Source: Baylisascaris procyonis (Eukaryota > Nematoda > Chromadorea > Rhabditida > Ascarididae). Taken from it: a stretch of 64,000 bases of DNA. The stretch spans positions 8,822,501 through 8,886,500 of the forward strand of contig JAZARR010000153.1 of the NCBI GenBank assembly GCA_037389465.1, read 5' to 3'. Numbering within the stretch: the first letter of the stretch is position 1; the number at the start of each line of letters is the position of its first letter. Below are positions 47,249 through 60,237 of the stretch, one piece after another. Below the pieces are notes generated by a model. It searched no databases. It saw only the letters and a program-made list of their open reading frames with translations, and was not told the origin of the DNA. The position numbers and the translations under genes were made by a program.

Positions 47249-50200
47249 TATTGGAGTTTTTTTGCTATTGATTTCTATTATGGGAATGTGAAGATGTGCA
47301 TGGTATTGAATATTATTGCTCCAGATTTGAATTCTTTCAGTTGGCAACGATTTTGGTAATTATAGGTGATTAGTACCACTGAGGGGTAATTTCTGAAATT
47401 GAATATGCTTCGTCTGAAATAAAATTTTTTTGACGGTCTTTAGTAGTCAGCAATAGGAAGCACCTTTCATTGGTCAAATGATATGCGAAATAAGGTACCA
47501 GTATATTTAAAGCTGTGGGTTGTTAGTAAATTGGATTTACCCTTTTCCGAACGTGAAAAAAATGGGTGAGTACCTTCGGGATGGGTCTACTAAGAAATAT
47601 CTGGATCATTTCCACTGTCAGATGGATTTCTGATGCTGTCGGTAAATGGTCGGTTGCCATTTAGCTAAGTTAGATAATTGATTGTAATTTTAGGTTGAAT
47701 ATTCAAGGCTATTTGAAATGATGCAATTTATTATAATATGAAGATCTTTGATACTCTAGTAGCTATTTTCTTTTCGTTTTTTTTTCTTGCGAAATAAATA
47801 ATATTTCATTGGATGGGTTATATATGTCTGTGATATTGTTTGCATATCTCTATGAACAATCCAGTCATTCAATATACATTCGGTATGATTTTTATGCTTA
47901 TATAGTCTTTTTTTTAAACATAAATATATTGTTATAAGTATTTCATTTATTCTATCGAATATTGTGGCTCAATTTTGTATATTTTCTTATGTATAGATTC
48001 ACTTTCGAATACGTGTATCTATTTATAGAGATGGTGAAAATTGTATAGCCGAGGGGTTTATAAATTGGTGAGAAAAATATGGTAGATACTTGTATGTATT
48101 GGTTGTTCAAAGTGTTACTGTATTGATTTACCGTAATTTCACATAGAATGGTCAAGAACAACAAAGAACATTTCGTCGAGTGAGTCATAATTGCGGCATA
48201 GGGCAAATTCGCCATTAAATGAGTGTAAGTATCGGCCATTTTGCATTTCTCTGTGAGTGTTTTTTAGAGACGGTCGCTTGGCGTTTGTTATCTTCTTTTT
48301 GAATGGTTTCTTTTATTCTTTAGTTACATTGGTTACCCTTGTTATCTTTTGTTACTGCTGTTATAATCTTAGCCTTCTCACCTTCCCCCCCCAACCTGAG
48401 TCGTCGCTTTTGTTATCCCCCCCCTTTTTACTTTCTTATCCATTCCACTATCTGCCTATTTTAGTATTTCGTTCGTGTTTAGTGATCATTGCCCAGCAAT
48501 ATTCGCTTTTTTTTTATAGTCACTGCCATTTGCTGTTGTGATGTTATTTTATAGTTTATTTGAATTTTGCTTAGAATAAATAGTGTAAAAGAATAAACTA
48601 TAATAATTGAAGCATGAAAACGCTGAGCGAAAAAATTCAACCCATGAAACGAATCTGAAAAGAGGGGGGGGGGCAAAAACAATTGTAATGGAAAAATTCA
48701 TAAATCTCGTACATCATTTCACGTTAATTTTACCTTCTTTTATGTGTTCTTGATTGAATATTTGCAATATGCGGTTGCTGTTATGAAAAGGGGATATATG
48801 GAATTTTGAGAGTCGTATATTGTGCATTTCTGCTCCGGAGCGTTGATCGGCATGTTACACGGCTTTTGTTTACCTTGCAATACCATCGAAAACCGTATAT
48901 ACATCATGCTTGGCCTGAAACGTACTCTATGGTAGATATTAGCTCTGTATGTTCACTCATTTAGCTGAATCATGAACGATCTAGAGTTCAAAAATTATAA
49001 CATTGATACGGGAACTGAAAAACATGAAATTGTGGACATGTTAGTAAAGTTTCATTGTTTTTTATTTGATACTATGCTTGATTAAGAAATGACCGATCAA
49101 TCAGTTGCTTGACGATTGTCCACTTACATGATGAGCATTTCAATGGAACGAGGAACCCAGATCATAGAGGGCAAATTGGAAATGCGCTCCCCACCGTTAT
49201 GCCGGTCAACGTGACCCATATGAATGCACATTACGCTATAACGTTTTCTAACCCAGGCAGTTGTACGATTTGAATGAGAATTACAGCTGCATGCTTTGAT
49301 AGGGATTTTTCATGCCCATCGCGGGTATTTACTAGAAGTGGCGAGTGGAAATTTTTCGATGATGCGGAATAATAAAATTTTTAATAGCAGTCTCGATCCT
49401 TCAGGAAGGCATTTTCTACCCGAGCGGCTTCACCAAGCTGAACGGTTTGGGAACCGATTTTCAAGAATGACATTCCCGTGCCAGCTGTGTATTTTTCCGA
49501 AGTGGGAAGTGGAAGATTTAAGTAGGTAAGCATAAAGAATTTTTTTTAAATGTGGTGTTCATGCAAGTTATCGCAAAAGCTGTTAAATGATCGAGCTCAT
49601 GCAAGTTAAAAACGATCGATATGTTTATTGATGTGAATATCGATGATCGATGATCAGTGCAAACAGTCAATTCGTTTGAATTTCGTTGATGTATGCATAG
49701 AGAACAGCTGTTCTCTAACAATAAGTAGCTGACATTTGCACGTTGCTAAGTATTCTCAATGAGTATCTTAAAACTTACCACATTAAAATGAAATCGTTAA
49801 CTTGATTTTAATATACATTTCATTTTCTTTATATTTCAAAAGATTTCATTACTGTTTGTCTCGTTGATGTTTTTTTAATATAAATAGGGTTTGTTCATTT
49901 GTGCATTCATAATTCGAAGACTTGTTAAATACTTCGAAATCATTCACTTCTAAATTGAATTTATTTAGCGAGGAGTGGGCGTTCAATTCGATGAATTCTG
50001 ATATTGGATATGCAAATTGAGGAGTCCGAGAGATCTAACTCCGGAGTCGTAAGTCGTTAGTTTATGAGTTATCTTAGTTATGATGAGTTTATGCACAACA
50101 AGAATGAAGGCAATTGAATTTGGTAGTTGTAATTTACAAATGATCTGCATGAAACTAATTGTTTCGTTTCTCATTTTCTTTAACAATTTAGAAAAATTTG

Positions 50201-50449
50201 AGTATTGAAGTTGTTGTTTTAAGTATGCTTCATCTTATGCTTTCAGGTGCCATATCTAGCGGTAAAGGGAACGCGGGAAAATAAAAGGGAGGGGGAGTAG
50301 GGATATATGAAAGAAGTATGGTATTGCTTGTTTGCAGTGTTCATGAATGGTATATACATAAGGGGATCAAGATAACATTGATAGATGCGTGTCAAAAGTT
50401 TGTTTTATTTTCATCGATATTCATCATGAATATTTTTGCTTGATGCCTC

Positions 50450-50600
50450 TCTAGTTTTCTAGAATATTCTCGCAAGTAGATAGAAAAAAGCGCCAAAAAA
50501 ATTCTGTATTTGTTTGTGATCTGTAACCTTCTATTATATTCTTGCAAGTAGATAGAAAAAATACCAAAAAAAAAATTATATTTGAGTATGATCTGTTCTA
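50450..50600. repeat. Two-copy direct repeat, about 76 bp
   Basis: Two units share TATTCTCGCAAGTAGATAGA or a close variant, then an AAAAAA-rich stretch, TTTG and GATCTGT. They are imperfect copies. Confidence 0.75.
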
Positions 50601-51512
50601 TGTTATGATCGTATCTAAGAATAGACACATAGACTATCGGTGGGGTTGTTGATTTGAGCCGTGAAGTGTTATTGTTGTAGTCGACTATCGTCCCGTAACG
50701 TTGCGTCGTATTTGCGCTCTCTATGTGTTTACTTTCTCTATATTTATAGTGCCTTCATTATATTTGGTAACGTTACTTGAAATAACGTTGCATATGAGTG
50801 TTGCTATTATTGAACATCCCATATTATATTCAACTATGTTATCCAACTACTTATGATGAGTACCTAAATAGTTAAGAGTTTCGCTACACTCAACTATTCA
50901 GTGATTTTATAACTTTACTGAAAATATCAGTAAAATTAGAAAGTAGTAGTTATTAGTCATGTTTAGAGGTATTTTTTATATTCTGGATTAGATGAGTTGA
51001 TAGGGAATAGATTGAACAACTGTTGTAGAGCGTGCATTTTTTTGCATTTGTTTACAGTTCCTCGATGATAGTGATAATATTTTCTTAATCATCACATTTA
51101 TCACTGTTGTTGTTCACCGTATCAAGCAATACTATACGTTTTTATTAAAATTTACAGTAAACAGTTATAGTTACATTAAATAGGTGTATATTGATTTAAG
51201 TTTGGATATATTAGCCATATCACCGTTGACGGAGCATATAGTTCTCGTTGAGAATTTACGGATGATAGCCACACATTGAAGGTCATTTTTGCATCCGAAT
51301 TGGTCGTTCAAGTCGAATGAAATTTCTTTGATTTCTGCTAGTTATCTTATATCTCTGAATTATTTCGCTTTATATAATATGAAAGACGGTTTATAGGTCC
51401 CTCTATGATAGTGCTATCTTTTGCTAAATCGGTTTCAACGAGAGGCATCAAGGAGCATGCAGTAGAAAACAGTGATGCCCCTATGAGTCTTTGTTCTTTT
51501 ATAATCATAGGG

Positions 51513-51691
51513 CTATGATAAAGTTATATACCTTTAGGGGACCCTTCTTACCCAGATAACGGCGAGTTTCATTATCATCGAGCGTTAATCGTCGCTGGAG
51601 TCGTAGAGCTGTAATAAAGTTATATACCTCTAGGGGACCCTTCTTACCCATATAATGGCGAGTTCCATTAGCACTGAGCGTTAATCGTCGC
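51513..51691. repeat. Two-copy direct repeat, about 96 bp
   Basis: Units begin at 51513 and 51609. Both contain AAAGTTATATACCT, GGGGACCCTTCTTACCCA, GGCGAGTT and GAGCGTTAATCGTCGC. They differ at a few positions. Confidence 0.9.
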
Positions 51692-52346
51692 CTGTTTCTG
51701 TCTTTTGTTTTACATGTTACTAAACATCGTCATCTCAGTAGACCTAAATTAATGCTTGGCTATCATCCACAGGGGTTACCACGTCGGCGTCCGTGAATAT
51801 AGTCGCGTTTAATTTGTCTATTTCTTTGAATTGAATGTGCTCTGCATATCTTATTTAAATGGAGGCTTATCAGTTCATCAATTTTGTTAAGTTCAACTTC
51901 TGCAATAGCTACTAACTTCAGTAATTAGCTTTTGTGGGATCGACGTAAATAATGTTTGGCGTTGAAATATTATGCTGTACTATAGGTGATTTTACAACTA
52001 TAATGGACTCAACATCTCTAAGTATTGAGTAACCATACAGAGGATACCTTAAACTAAGATGTTATTTTCATATAAACTTAGAGATAGATTTGAGTTACTA
52101 GAGTCGATAAGAGTGGGAAAAAAGGGCTAAGTCGCCGAAAACATATGCGGCATTTCGATGATTTCTCCTCTTTTCTTCCGATATTTTGCTGATGTTTAAT
52201 AGTTTATTTTTGATTTGAAGTAGTTGAATCATTTTCGATTTGAAGCCGATTTGCATTTATTTTTATTCAATATGCATAGTTGAAATTACGTTTAGGAATG
52301 AAAAAAACATGCATACATAAACGTCTGAAAGTTAGAAAACATACAG

Positions 52347-52460
<114 letters not shown>

Positions 52461-53021
52461 TATATGCGTAAAGGTAGATAGCAAGAGTATCGACAGAAAC
52501 AGTAATAGAAGATGAAAGTAATAATAAAACAACTAGGTGAGCAGACTCTCTAGGTCAGTGTTCTTATAGCGGTGAATTGCATTCGTTCTTTCTGGTGGTG
52601 TGCTGAAGAAGGTGCTACTGTATTGAACGCATTTTGCGGGTTCTAAATGTAAAGGAATGTTGCTACTATGGATCAAAGCGTATTATTTGGGGAGCTGAGA
52701 ATATTCTATTTTAAATAGTTTGGTTTCTCTCATTTCTTTGATTTCTGTTGTGAATAATTTTAGATTTGTTGCGGGTTTATTGTGACATAACTGACAAAAA
52801 ATTTACGAATGCATGTTATATTCTCTGCTTAGTCGAAGATGCTATCGTTCATGAATACTACAATCAGCCAGTAATGTTTAATAGTTTCACTTTGTTTATG
52901 TTGGGGTGCATTTTCCATGATTCTGGAATATTATTCACGGATTTTCTGGAATTCTGAAATATATATAAGGGTGCAGCATAGTTGGTTTTATATGATGTTT
53001 TTCAATTACGTCCATTTGCAG

Positions 53022-53165
53022 TTCGGTGATCGTGCACGTCGTGTTGGTACAGTGGATGCGGACAATGCTCTCACAGTGAATGGTGTCGCGAAGGAGGCGG
53101 AAAAAATCAAGGAGGTCAAGCTGGAAGCCGAAAACGGACAGGAAATCGATATCGATGACGTCTGA
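53022..53165 (+). pseudogene. Orphan eIF5 terminal exon
   Basis: A copy of the last eIF5 exon (31901-32044), with the same length, a TTTGCAG acceptor and an in-frame TGA, but with no other eIF5 exon beside it. The 47-residue translation differs from the authentic exon at five positions: D to G at residue 2, K to T in DNALTVNG, T to A and E to Q in LEAENGQE, and a final I to V. It is probably a non-functional duplication by-product. It remains open and spliceable, so use as an alternative last exon cannot be excluded. Confidence 0.85.
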
Positions 53166-56100
53166 AATCATCGGTTGAGCGCCGTTTCATTGCTCCTCTT
53201 TAACAACAGTTTCCCCTTCTTTGTCTTTTTTTCTGAATATTTCAACTTTAATGGCGCAAGTTCATTGTGGTGTTGGATGTATTTTGTGCTCTTGGGGTGC
53301 TCTTGTCATATGAATGCACCTATTATGTATTTCATGAGCACATTGCTGCTCTTAGAAGAATTATGGAAAAATATTTTATGTATACTGCTTTCGAATGTGA
53401 AATATGGTGGGGTGAATTTGAAGGATTTCTTTGTTTTAAAAAAACTCTGAACGATTTTTTCTAGCTTGCTGACGCTTAATTCTGTCAGGTCATTGAGTCG
53501 CAACAACTTTCACAGTTGACGTTGTATATGTGGCGCATGGTGTATTCAAGAGATTAGCCAGTGATTCATTCACATTTGAGTGAAATCAGTGGTAGTTTTA
53601 TGTGGTCGTTCGTTGTGCACCAGTTGTGATGCTCACGTTATCAGCTTTCAGACGTTACATTGGCATTGAGGGGGCTGTTTGATTCTATCACTGTACCCAT
53701 CTCTATCTATGGGAAGATAGATATAAGGATGCGGGCTTTAGCTAGCCGAAAGGAAAAAAAATATAGGAGCAGTTTGGTTATGTTCAGGAATGGCAGTGGA
53801 ATGGTACAATAATCCGGGATGTGGTCTATGATGGCAAAAAATGGAATTTTTATTGCTGCTGGGGCGTTTATAGATTTGGTAACAGTAAGAGGGGGAAAGG
53901 GATGGTGGCAGAAGGACAAAATTTTCTCTTCGGTGGAAAATATTTCGGTCGTTGATTTTTCGATATGAATGTCGCCATCATCACTATATTTTTTATCACT
54001 ACTTTTTCACTATTCCACTATTTTTTTGCGTTTTTGAATATTCAAATATTATTTTCTATCACCGAGTCATTCACGAATGAGGCATATTCAATTTTATGCA
54101 CACTGCGTTTTCGCATTGCTCTCTGATCGCTGTTCACGGTTTACCACAAAATGATTGGAATAAATAAACGCTTTTGCTTTGATATGTGTTGCCGATCGTG
54201 CATTGAAGCAACTTACTTACCGGTGCTTTGAGACCAACGGTGTATATTTCCGATAGTAAACTTGTGGGTTTTATTTCCTGAATTAGAGCGTTTTATTTTG
54301 ATTCAGTTTAAGCAATCTTAGCTGTTTTGAAATTTATTGGTAGTGCTTGTAGCACCGTTCGTTTAAGGGTAATTTTGCCTAAAAGGTCTACGAAACGGAA
54401 AATTTTGTTTGAGCTTACCTTCAACGAGGTGGCAGGTGCATATACGTTAGATTAGAGAGACACGACCAGTGAGAGGGAAAAGTGAGTGCAGCACGTCGTT
54501 GGAGAGAATTAAACTTAATAGTTGAAGCTGCGCAGAAACAGTTGGGCGTGGGGGTGGGAGGGGATAGGGGATGATAAAATTCTTCTTGTTCGAGTTGACA
54601 GTCGAATCGCATGTGGGGCGGGAATTTTACAACAAGAAACGATGTTCGTCGGTGATCAGTCTCCATAATTTCAGTGGATTTTCTACCACAACAGATTGAA
54701 CCGTTCTTCAGAGAGGGTATAAGGGCTATGGGAAGTCATTTCGCCGGTTATGACGTTACGAAATGAGGCGAGTGCTGATTACGGTGGATGGTTATTTCGC
54801 ATGCTTATGACCGGCTGGGCTGGCGAGTACGCGTTGGATCGCATGTTTTTCACGTGAACGGGGTACGATAGTGAAGATCAGTGCCACTCAGCAGGTAATG
54901 ATAGGAATTTTTTGGAGGCAGCAACCATACTGCAGTGTTGAATAGTGAGGGCGTCACGACCGGTTGGATGCGTTTTGAAAGACGTTTTTTGTCAACTTCG
55001 ATAGGTGAGGTGTTATGTAATGGGAGCTAGTGGGTAGGGAAGGGAGGAGTTGGTACTTAGTTGTTTCAGGTTGTGCATAGACTAGGAATAATTGGTACTT
55101 TGAAATACCTAGTGATCCTATAATGCTTTGATTGATAGGCATGTTTTTGACGGAAGTGCAATAAACCTGAAATACTTTTTTAAAATTTTTTATTTATTTC
55201 TTTAATTTTTATAGAACATTTCAAATGACGATTGAATACATTCATGTGATTTTCATTTTGCGTTCTCTAATCTTTTGCTACCAAATCTACTTTCATTGCT
55301 CTGTTTGGATTACAATGTGATTTCATTGAATGGAATGTGTTCATATGAATCATTTAAGCTCTTTCAACTAAGATCTATAGCCATCCTGAAATCAAAAGTT
55401 TCCCCTTCTCCTTCGTCCTTGTCATGCTCGCTTTTTCCATCATTTATCGTTGCTTAGCATTCTTATATGAAGTACTACTCGCATGCCGAAAGTTTTGATT
55501 GCGATCATTTATTCGGGTGACTATCACTGTGGTTAGAGAATATGAAAAAATTGTTAAATACTCAGTTTTATTTGTAGTTTTATTGTTGGTTTTTTTATAA
55601 GCGTGTTTGAAACTTGGCCGTCCTTAATGCTCCATTGAATGTTGTAAACGGCTTTTCAAGGATATTTCTTAGATGAGCATCTTTCTTTAATTCTAGTTGA
55701 CAACTGTCTTGCGCATAGCTATCGATAATCGTTTTATGTATTTTTACCTGTTGGACTCTTGAACCCATATCGTCGTACATAGGTTTATCTGTTGGACTCT
55801 TGAACCGATATCGTGTTACATAGGTTTATCTGTTGGACTCTTGAACCGATATCGTCTTACATAGGTTTATCTGTTGGACTCTTGAACCGATATCGTGTTA
55901 CATAGGTTTATCTGTTGGACTCTTGAACCGATATCGTCTTACATAGGTTTATCTGTTGGCCTCTTGAACCGATATCGTCTTACATATCTGTTGGACTCTT
56001 GAACCGATATCGTCTTACATAGGTTTATCTGTTGGACCCTTGAACCGATATCGTCTTACATAGGTTTATCTGTTGGCCTCTTGAACCGATATCGTCTTGA

Positions 56101-56910
56101 ATAGGTTTATCTGTTGGACTCTTGAACCGATATCGTCTTACATAGGTTTATCTGTTGGACTCTTGAACTGATATCGTCTTAAATAGGTTTATCTGTTGGA
56201 CTCTTGAGCTGATATCGTCTTAAATAGGTTTATCTGTTGGACTTTATCTAAATAGGTTTATCTATCATAGAGGTGCCACCTTTTGGAATTTATGCAAATT
56301 AAGGTCTTTATTTGAATAGGAGAGTGCTTTGATTGATTAGATGTTATTGAGTCAATGGGAAATAAGAACTATCAACGATTATATTTGGGTAATGGGATGA
56401 TTATCTTATCATTGTAACTATATATTTCAATGCTTAGGGGCAATATGATATGGTTTTATTGGACCATCAGATGTTGACTCCCCTCGCTGAGAGGTTATAC
56501 CATTTTCTCTCTTGTTACTTACTTCCGCCTACCCCTTTCATCGACTGTGAAAACTTTTCATATACAATCCACTCTGTTGTTATGATTTTTGCTTACGATA
56601 TTGGTACTGCAAATACACCTTTTCTTTTTTTTTTTTAATTGAGATGGTTTTTATGTATTTTTCTTCCTATTTCTTTATGCTTTATTTACGACGTTATTTT
56701 TGTTGTTCCGAAAAATTTGCTGATTTCGTTATTGACGGTTTAAAGATTTAGATGATATATCAATAAGCATCTCCACCTTCCTCCTCACATATATCAATGA
56801 TTTAGCGTGAATGGCGTTTAGAAAACTATATGTAATATATTTTTAAGGTGTTATTTTATTGAACGAATATTTCAGTTCGATAACAATGATATGGATATGA
56901 TAGTGGAGTG
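53166..56910. other. Region between the orphan exon and the two-TM gene (copy 2)
   Basis: The counterpart of 32045-35984. No supported exon; it contains the shorter minisatellite at 55747-56266. TTTCAG lies just upstream of the next ATG, as in copy 1. Confidence 0.5.
55747..56266. repeat. 41-bp minisatellite, about 12-13 units (copy 2)
   Basis: The same unit as 34622-35340 but about 199 bp shorter. The first unit has the same CCCATATCGTCG variant in both copies, so the arrays share an origin and differ by internal loss or gain. Confidence 0.95.
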
Positions 56911-59900
56911 ATGTTGAAAATTTCACGCATTTGCATCTCTCCTCTTATGGGGTTATACAATCGTGCAATATGTGGAACCGGACAGCTAATGCCACGTTTC
57001 TATCATCAATCATCGTTTCGAAAATTTTTGGAATATTTAACTGAGGTACTCTTCTATATTTCCCTTCTTTTCTTTATTTTCATTCCCTCTTAGTCAATAT
57101 TTCATACGCATGAATTGTTGACTATTATATTATAGCAGGTATATGCGATCATAGATTATAGATCATTACTTGTTGCTGAGTTGAGTGGGGTGGATTCGCT
57201 TTTGGGGAACCTGAATGCAGATAGAAGATCTATGCAAATTGATGCCAATAAAGGCATAGGAAGACCGTGACGTGGCATGAATTTTATCGAAGCAACGGGG
57301 GAGGATGTTACATTGGTTTATGTTGGAAGTGCAGAAGGGGGAGGGGTGGCCTAAATGCCTATTCGATGCGATGAAACTTCAAAAAAGTCGTTGCGTTTCG
57401 TTTCTGTAATTTTAAGTAAATTAGGTAACGGCCAGAATTTTCTACCATCTGATGTTACAATAAGGATATCAGAGCAGTTTTTAATCAAGAACACGTAGGT
57501 ATTTAATAAAAGCTAGCTAACTGAGTGAAGAATTATAGAGGATGCTGAGTAGAAACTGATAAAGCAATAGGATAATGACGTAAAGGTGGTAGAAAGTTAA
57601 TCTGGTAATGAAGTTAGAGGATGACTTCGGTTGGAAACGTAAGAGGCAGTGGGTTACACGGAAGTAACGAGTTGAGGATCAGTGCCGTGTTGTATCCCTC
57701 CGATATGTCCTTCTGCTTTGCCTTTCATAGCCTTTTGAAATGCCTTTCTTTTTTTGTCATTCAAATCTTTTTGATGCGTCCTTTATTCTACCACTCACCG
57801 AAGCACATTTTATTATTTACGAAGGTAGGGCATATTTATGGCTATGCACCTCATCACCTACAATTTCTTTCATCCCTCCCAACGCTTATTCATTATCCAA
57901 GAATGTGGGCAACGTCATCAAATACCTGGGGGACAATCCTACGTCGGATTTTGGAATGATTATATTAGATATGACAGCATAAAGTAACAATAATGCAATG
58001 AGCTACCATAGAGGTAGGGCAAAGAAGGTGTGGACGCCCAGGGTTTCGCACTATGCTGTACTTATTTACACCTTATTAGCGTTTTGTTCGAAAGAAATGA
58101 GTGTGACCTGAGGTCATTCTTAATGGGAAAATGTGTCTTTCGGTTTTCTATGCGAGTTGACTTTATTGTTCATTTCGGAGATGTTCTTTGTGTTAACTGT
58201 GCTTTTCTCTCTAATATCTATCTCCTTACAGTTTTCGCTTAAGTTTATTTCTTTTTATGTTTTATTGGGCATGCTGATGGTGTCCAACTTTTGCATTCTC
58301 TATGACCAATCATTTCTGTTCATCATAAATCGTTTTTATTATGATTTTGAATTAAATCTATTATCACTGATGCGTTCACTTCGGTTAGATTCCATTTGTT
58401 GAAATTAATCCAATATATATCCCAATGTAGTCTGATCTGTTAGAACTATTTATCGGTTTCAATGAAATTACTTTAGTAATTAGTCCTCTTTGAATAAAAT
58501 TCATTAGGAAATTCGAGGCAACCTGAAGGAGATTATTTCTGCTTATTAGTCGTTAGTTAGTTATTATACGGTAATCACGAGTTGATATCAGTTTGAATTG
58601 AGTTTGGAACTGCATAGAAATAAATGATATGAAAATAGAAGGGGACTAAAATGGAACCATATCCTGAAATTATACGGTGAAAAAGTGTAATCGACGATGC
58701 TGCACTCTATTATACTAATTAATGTTCCTGATTCAGGGTGAGGAAGAAAGATTTTCGGCAAGCGGAGTGGCTCGTTCGCATGCATGGGATCGTCTGGATG
58801 CAAGGCATTGGACGCTCATATATCGAGATGCGAATGCTTCACGTGCTTATGCATTAGTTGCGGTGTTATTTCCTACGGCAATGATCGCTGTAGCAATATT
58901 ATTGTTCGATTTCATCCATAACGAACCAAACAACCGGACGTCTTTCGTTCAAAAGTTATGCAAGGATGCTGCGGAGGTTTGTCATCCTTCAATCCATTTA
59001 GCTTGGAGATTCTGTTTCGATATTGTCCCGGTGATAAGAGACAAGGAATTTGCCATCTGTTTTTTGTTTCGGTGATATTGGAGTGGGGATTTGCAGTCCA
59101 TTTTTTACAACCTTTTCCATGAATAGAGCAAACATTAAATTGTCCGTATTCTCATGCCGTTAAAATTGTACTTTCATGCGGATATATCAGATGGGTAACG
59201 TTTACTGTGAAGTGTATCGTGTTTGTTGTTTCTGTTTGGTGAAGTTGTTTTGATTGATTTAGTTCATTGCATATACGGTAGTCGTATTATGGTATTCGCT
59301 AACATATAGAGGATGATAATTTGTAAGGTAGATTTTTAGTTGGCAATAAGGTAGCAATTTGTAAGGTAGATTTGTAAGGTGGGTTTCTTTTCTGAACTAC
59401 CCGACGGGTAAAAAACAAACTTTTTGGCAGTAATTGCGAGTGATCATCTTAGCAGCCTGACGTTTAGTTTGGCAATAATCTTCGGAGCTATACTAGGATA
59501 AAGGCGAGGGATATAAGTCGCACTTATGTTAGCAGCAATTGATGTCCACCGGTGGTGCTTTCTGTTCCTTTACCATAGAACTATCGGAAACTCTTTCATA
59601 TATCCATAACGTTGTCACATTCCGTTGAATGACTTGAGGAAGCATCTGCAGGATGTGCATTTGAATCGATGATTGTATATAATATTTGTGGATTTCAGCT
59701 TGGTATGCTTGCTGCATTCCCGATTCTATGTTTCTTTATTGTTGTTATGGGTTTAATACGAGTTCAAAGCATTCGTCTATTTCGAATCTATCAACGAATC
59801 GACGATCCTCATCATTTTATAGCAATCGTATCACGAAATTGTATTCTACAACAAAAGGTTCTCGCTTAATTAAAAAAAATTAAACTGTTATACTCTTGAT

Positions 59901-60237
59901 TTTAACTAAAATATTTTAATTAATTCCATTTAAAATTTAAATTATTTTAGTTAAACTATAATTTTATCAAGAAGGGATACTTTCGTTTTGGATGATAAAG
60001 AATTATTTTTTATTATAGATGCCATTCGAGAGATCATTGGCGGTATTGTTAAGCGACCCGCTCACTGATGATATCACACAAAGTTTATGGCGGATGTTCG
60101 TTTCGGGAACATTACTTCTGAATGGGCGCCGTTTCGTTCATGATGACGATTGCTTTCGGGCAAACAACTTCCGGTCATTTATGCTCAATGAGACAAATAT
60201 ACCACCTAGAGAAGTTGGTAGTAAACATCGTTCTTAG
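56911..60237 (+). CDS. Two-TM, probably mitochondrial, membrane protein (copy 2)
   Basis: Exons 56911-57045, 58737-58976, 59699-59857, 60019-60237, 250 residues, with every splice site and the stop preserved. Exons 2-4 are identical in protein sequence to copy 1. Exon 1 differs at four of 45 residues (V to M, C to Y, G to A, H to Y), all within the presumed mitochondrial presequence (SPLMGLYNRAICG region). Both copies therefore look functional. TM helices are at about 84-105 and 127-146, as in copy 1. The concentration of changes in exon 1 could reflect gene conversion elsewhere, relaxed constraint in a presequence, or mixed haplotypes. AATAAA lies at 60689-60694. Family assignment carries the same uncertainty as copy 1. 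Confidence 0.78.

Noticed and set aside
49296..49529. 77-residue plus-strand ORF in the unique region
   Set aside because: No splice partners, poly(A) signal or recognisable motif.
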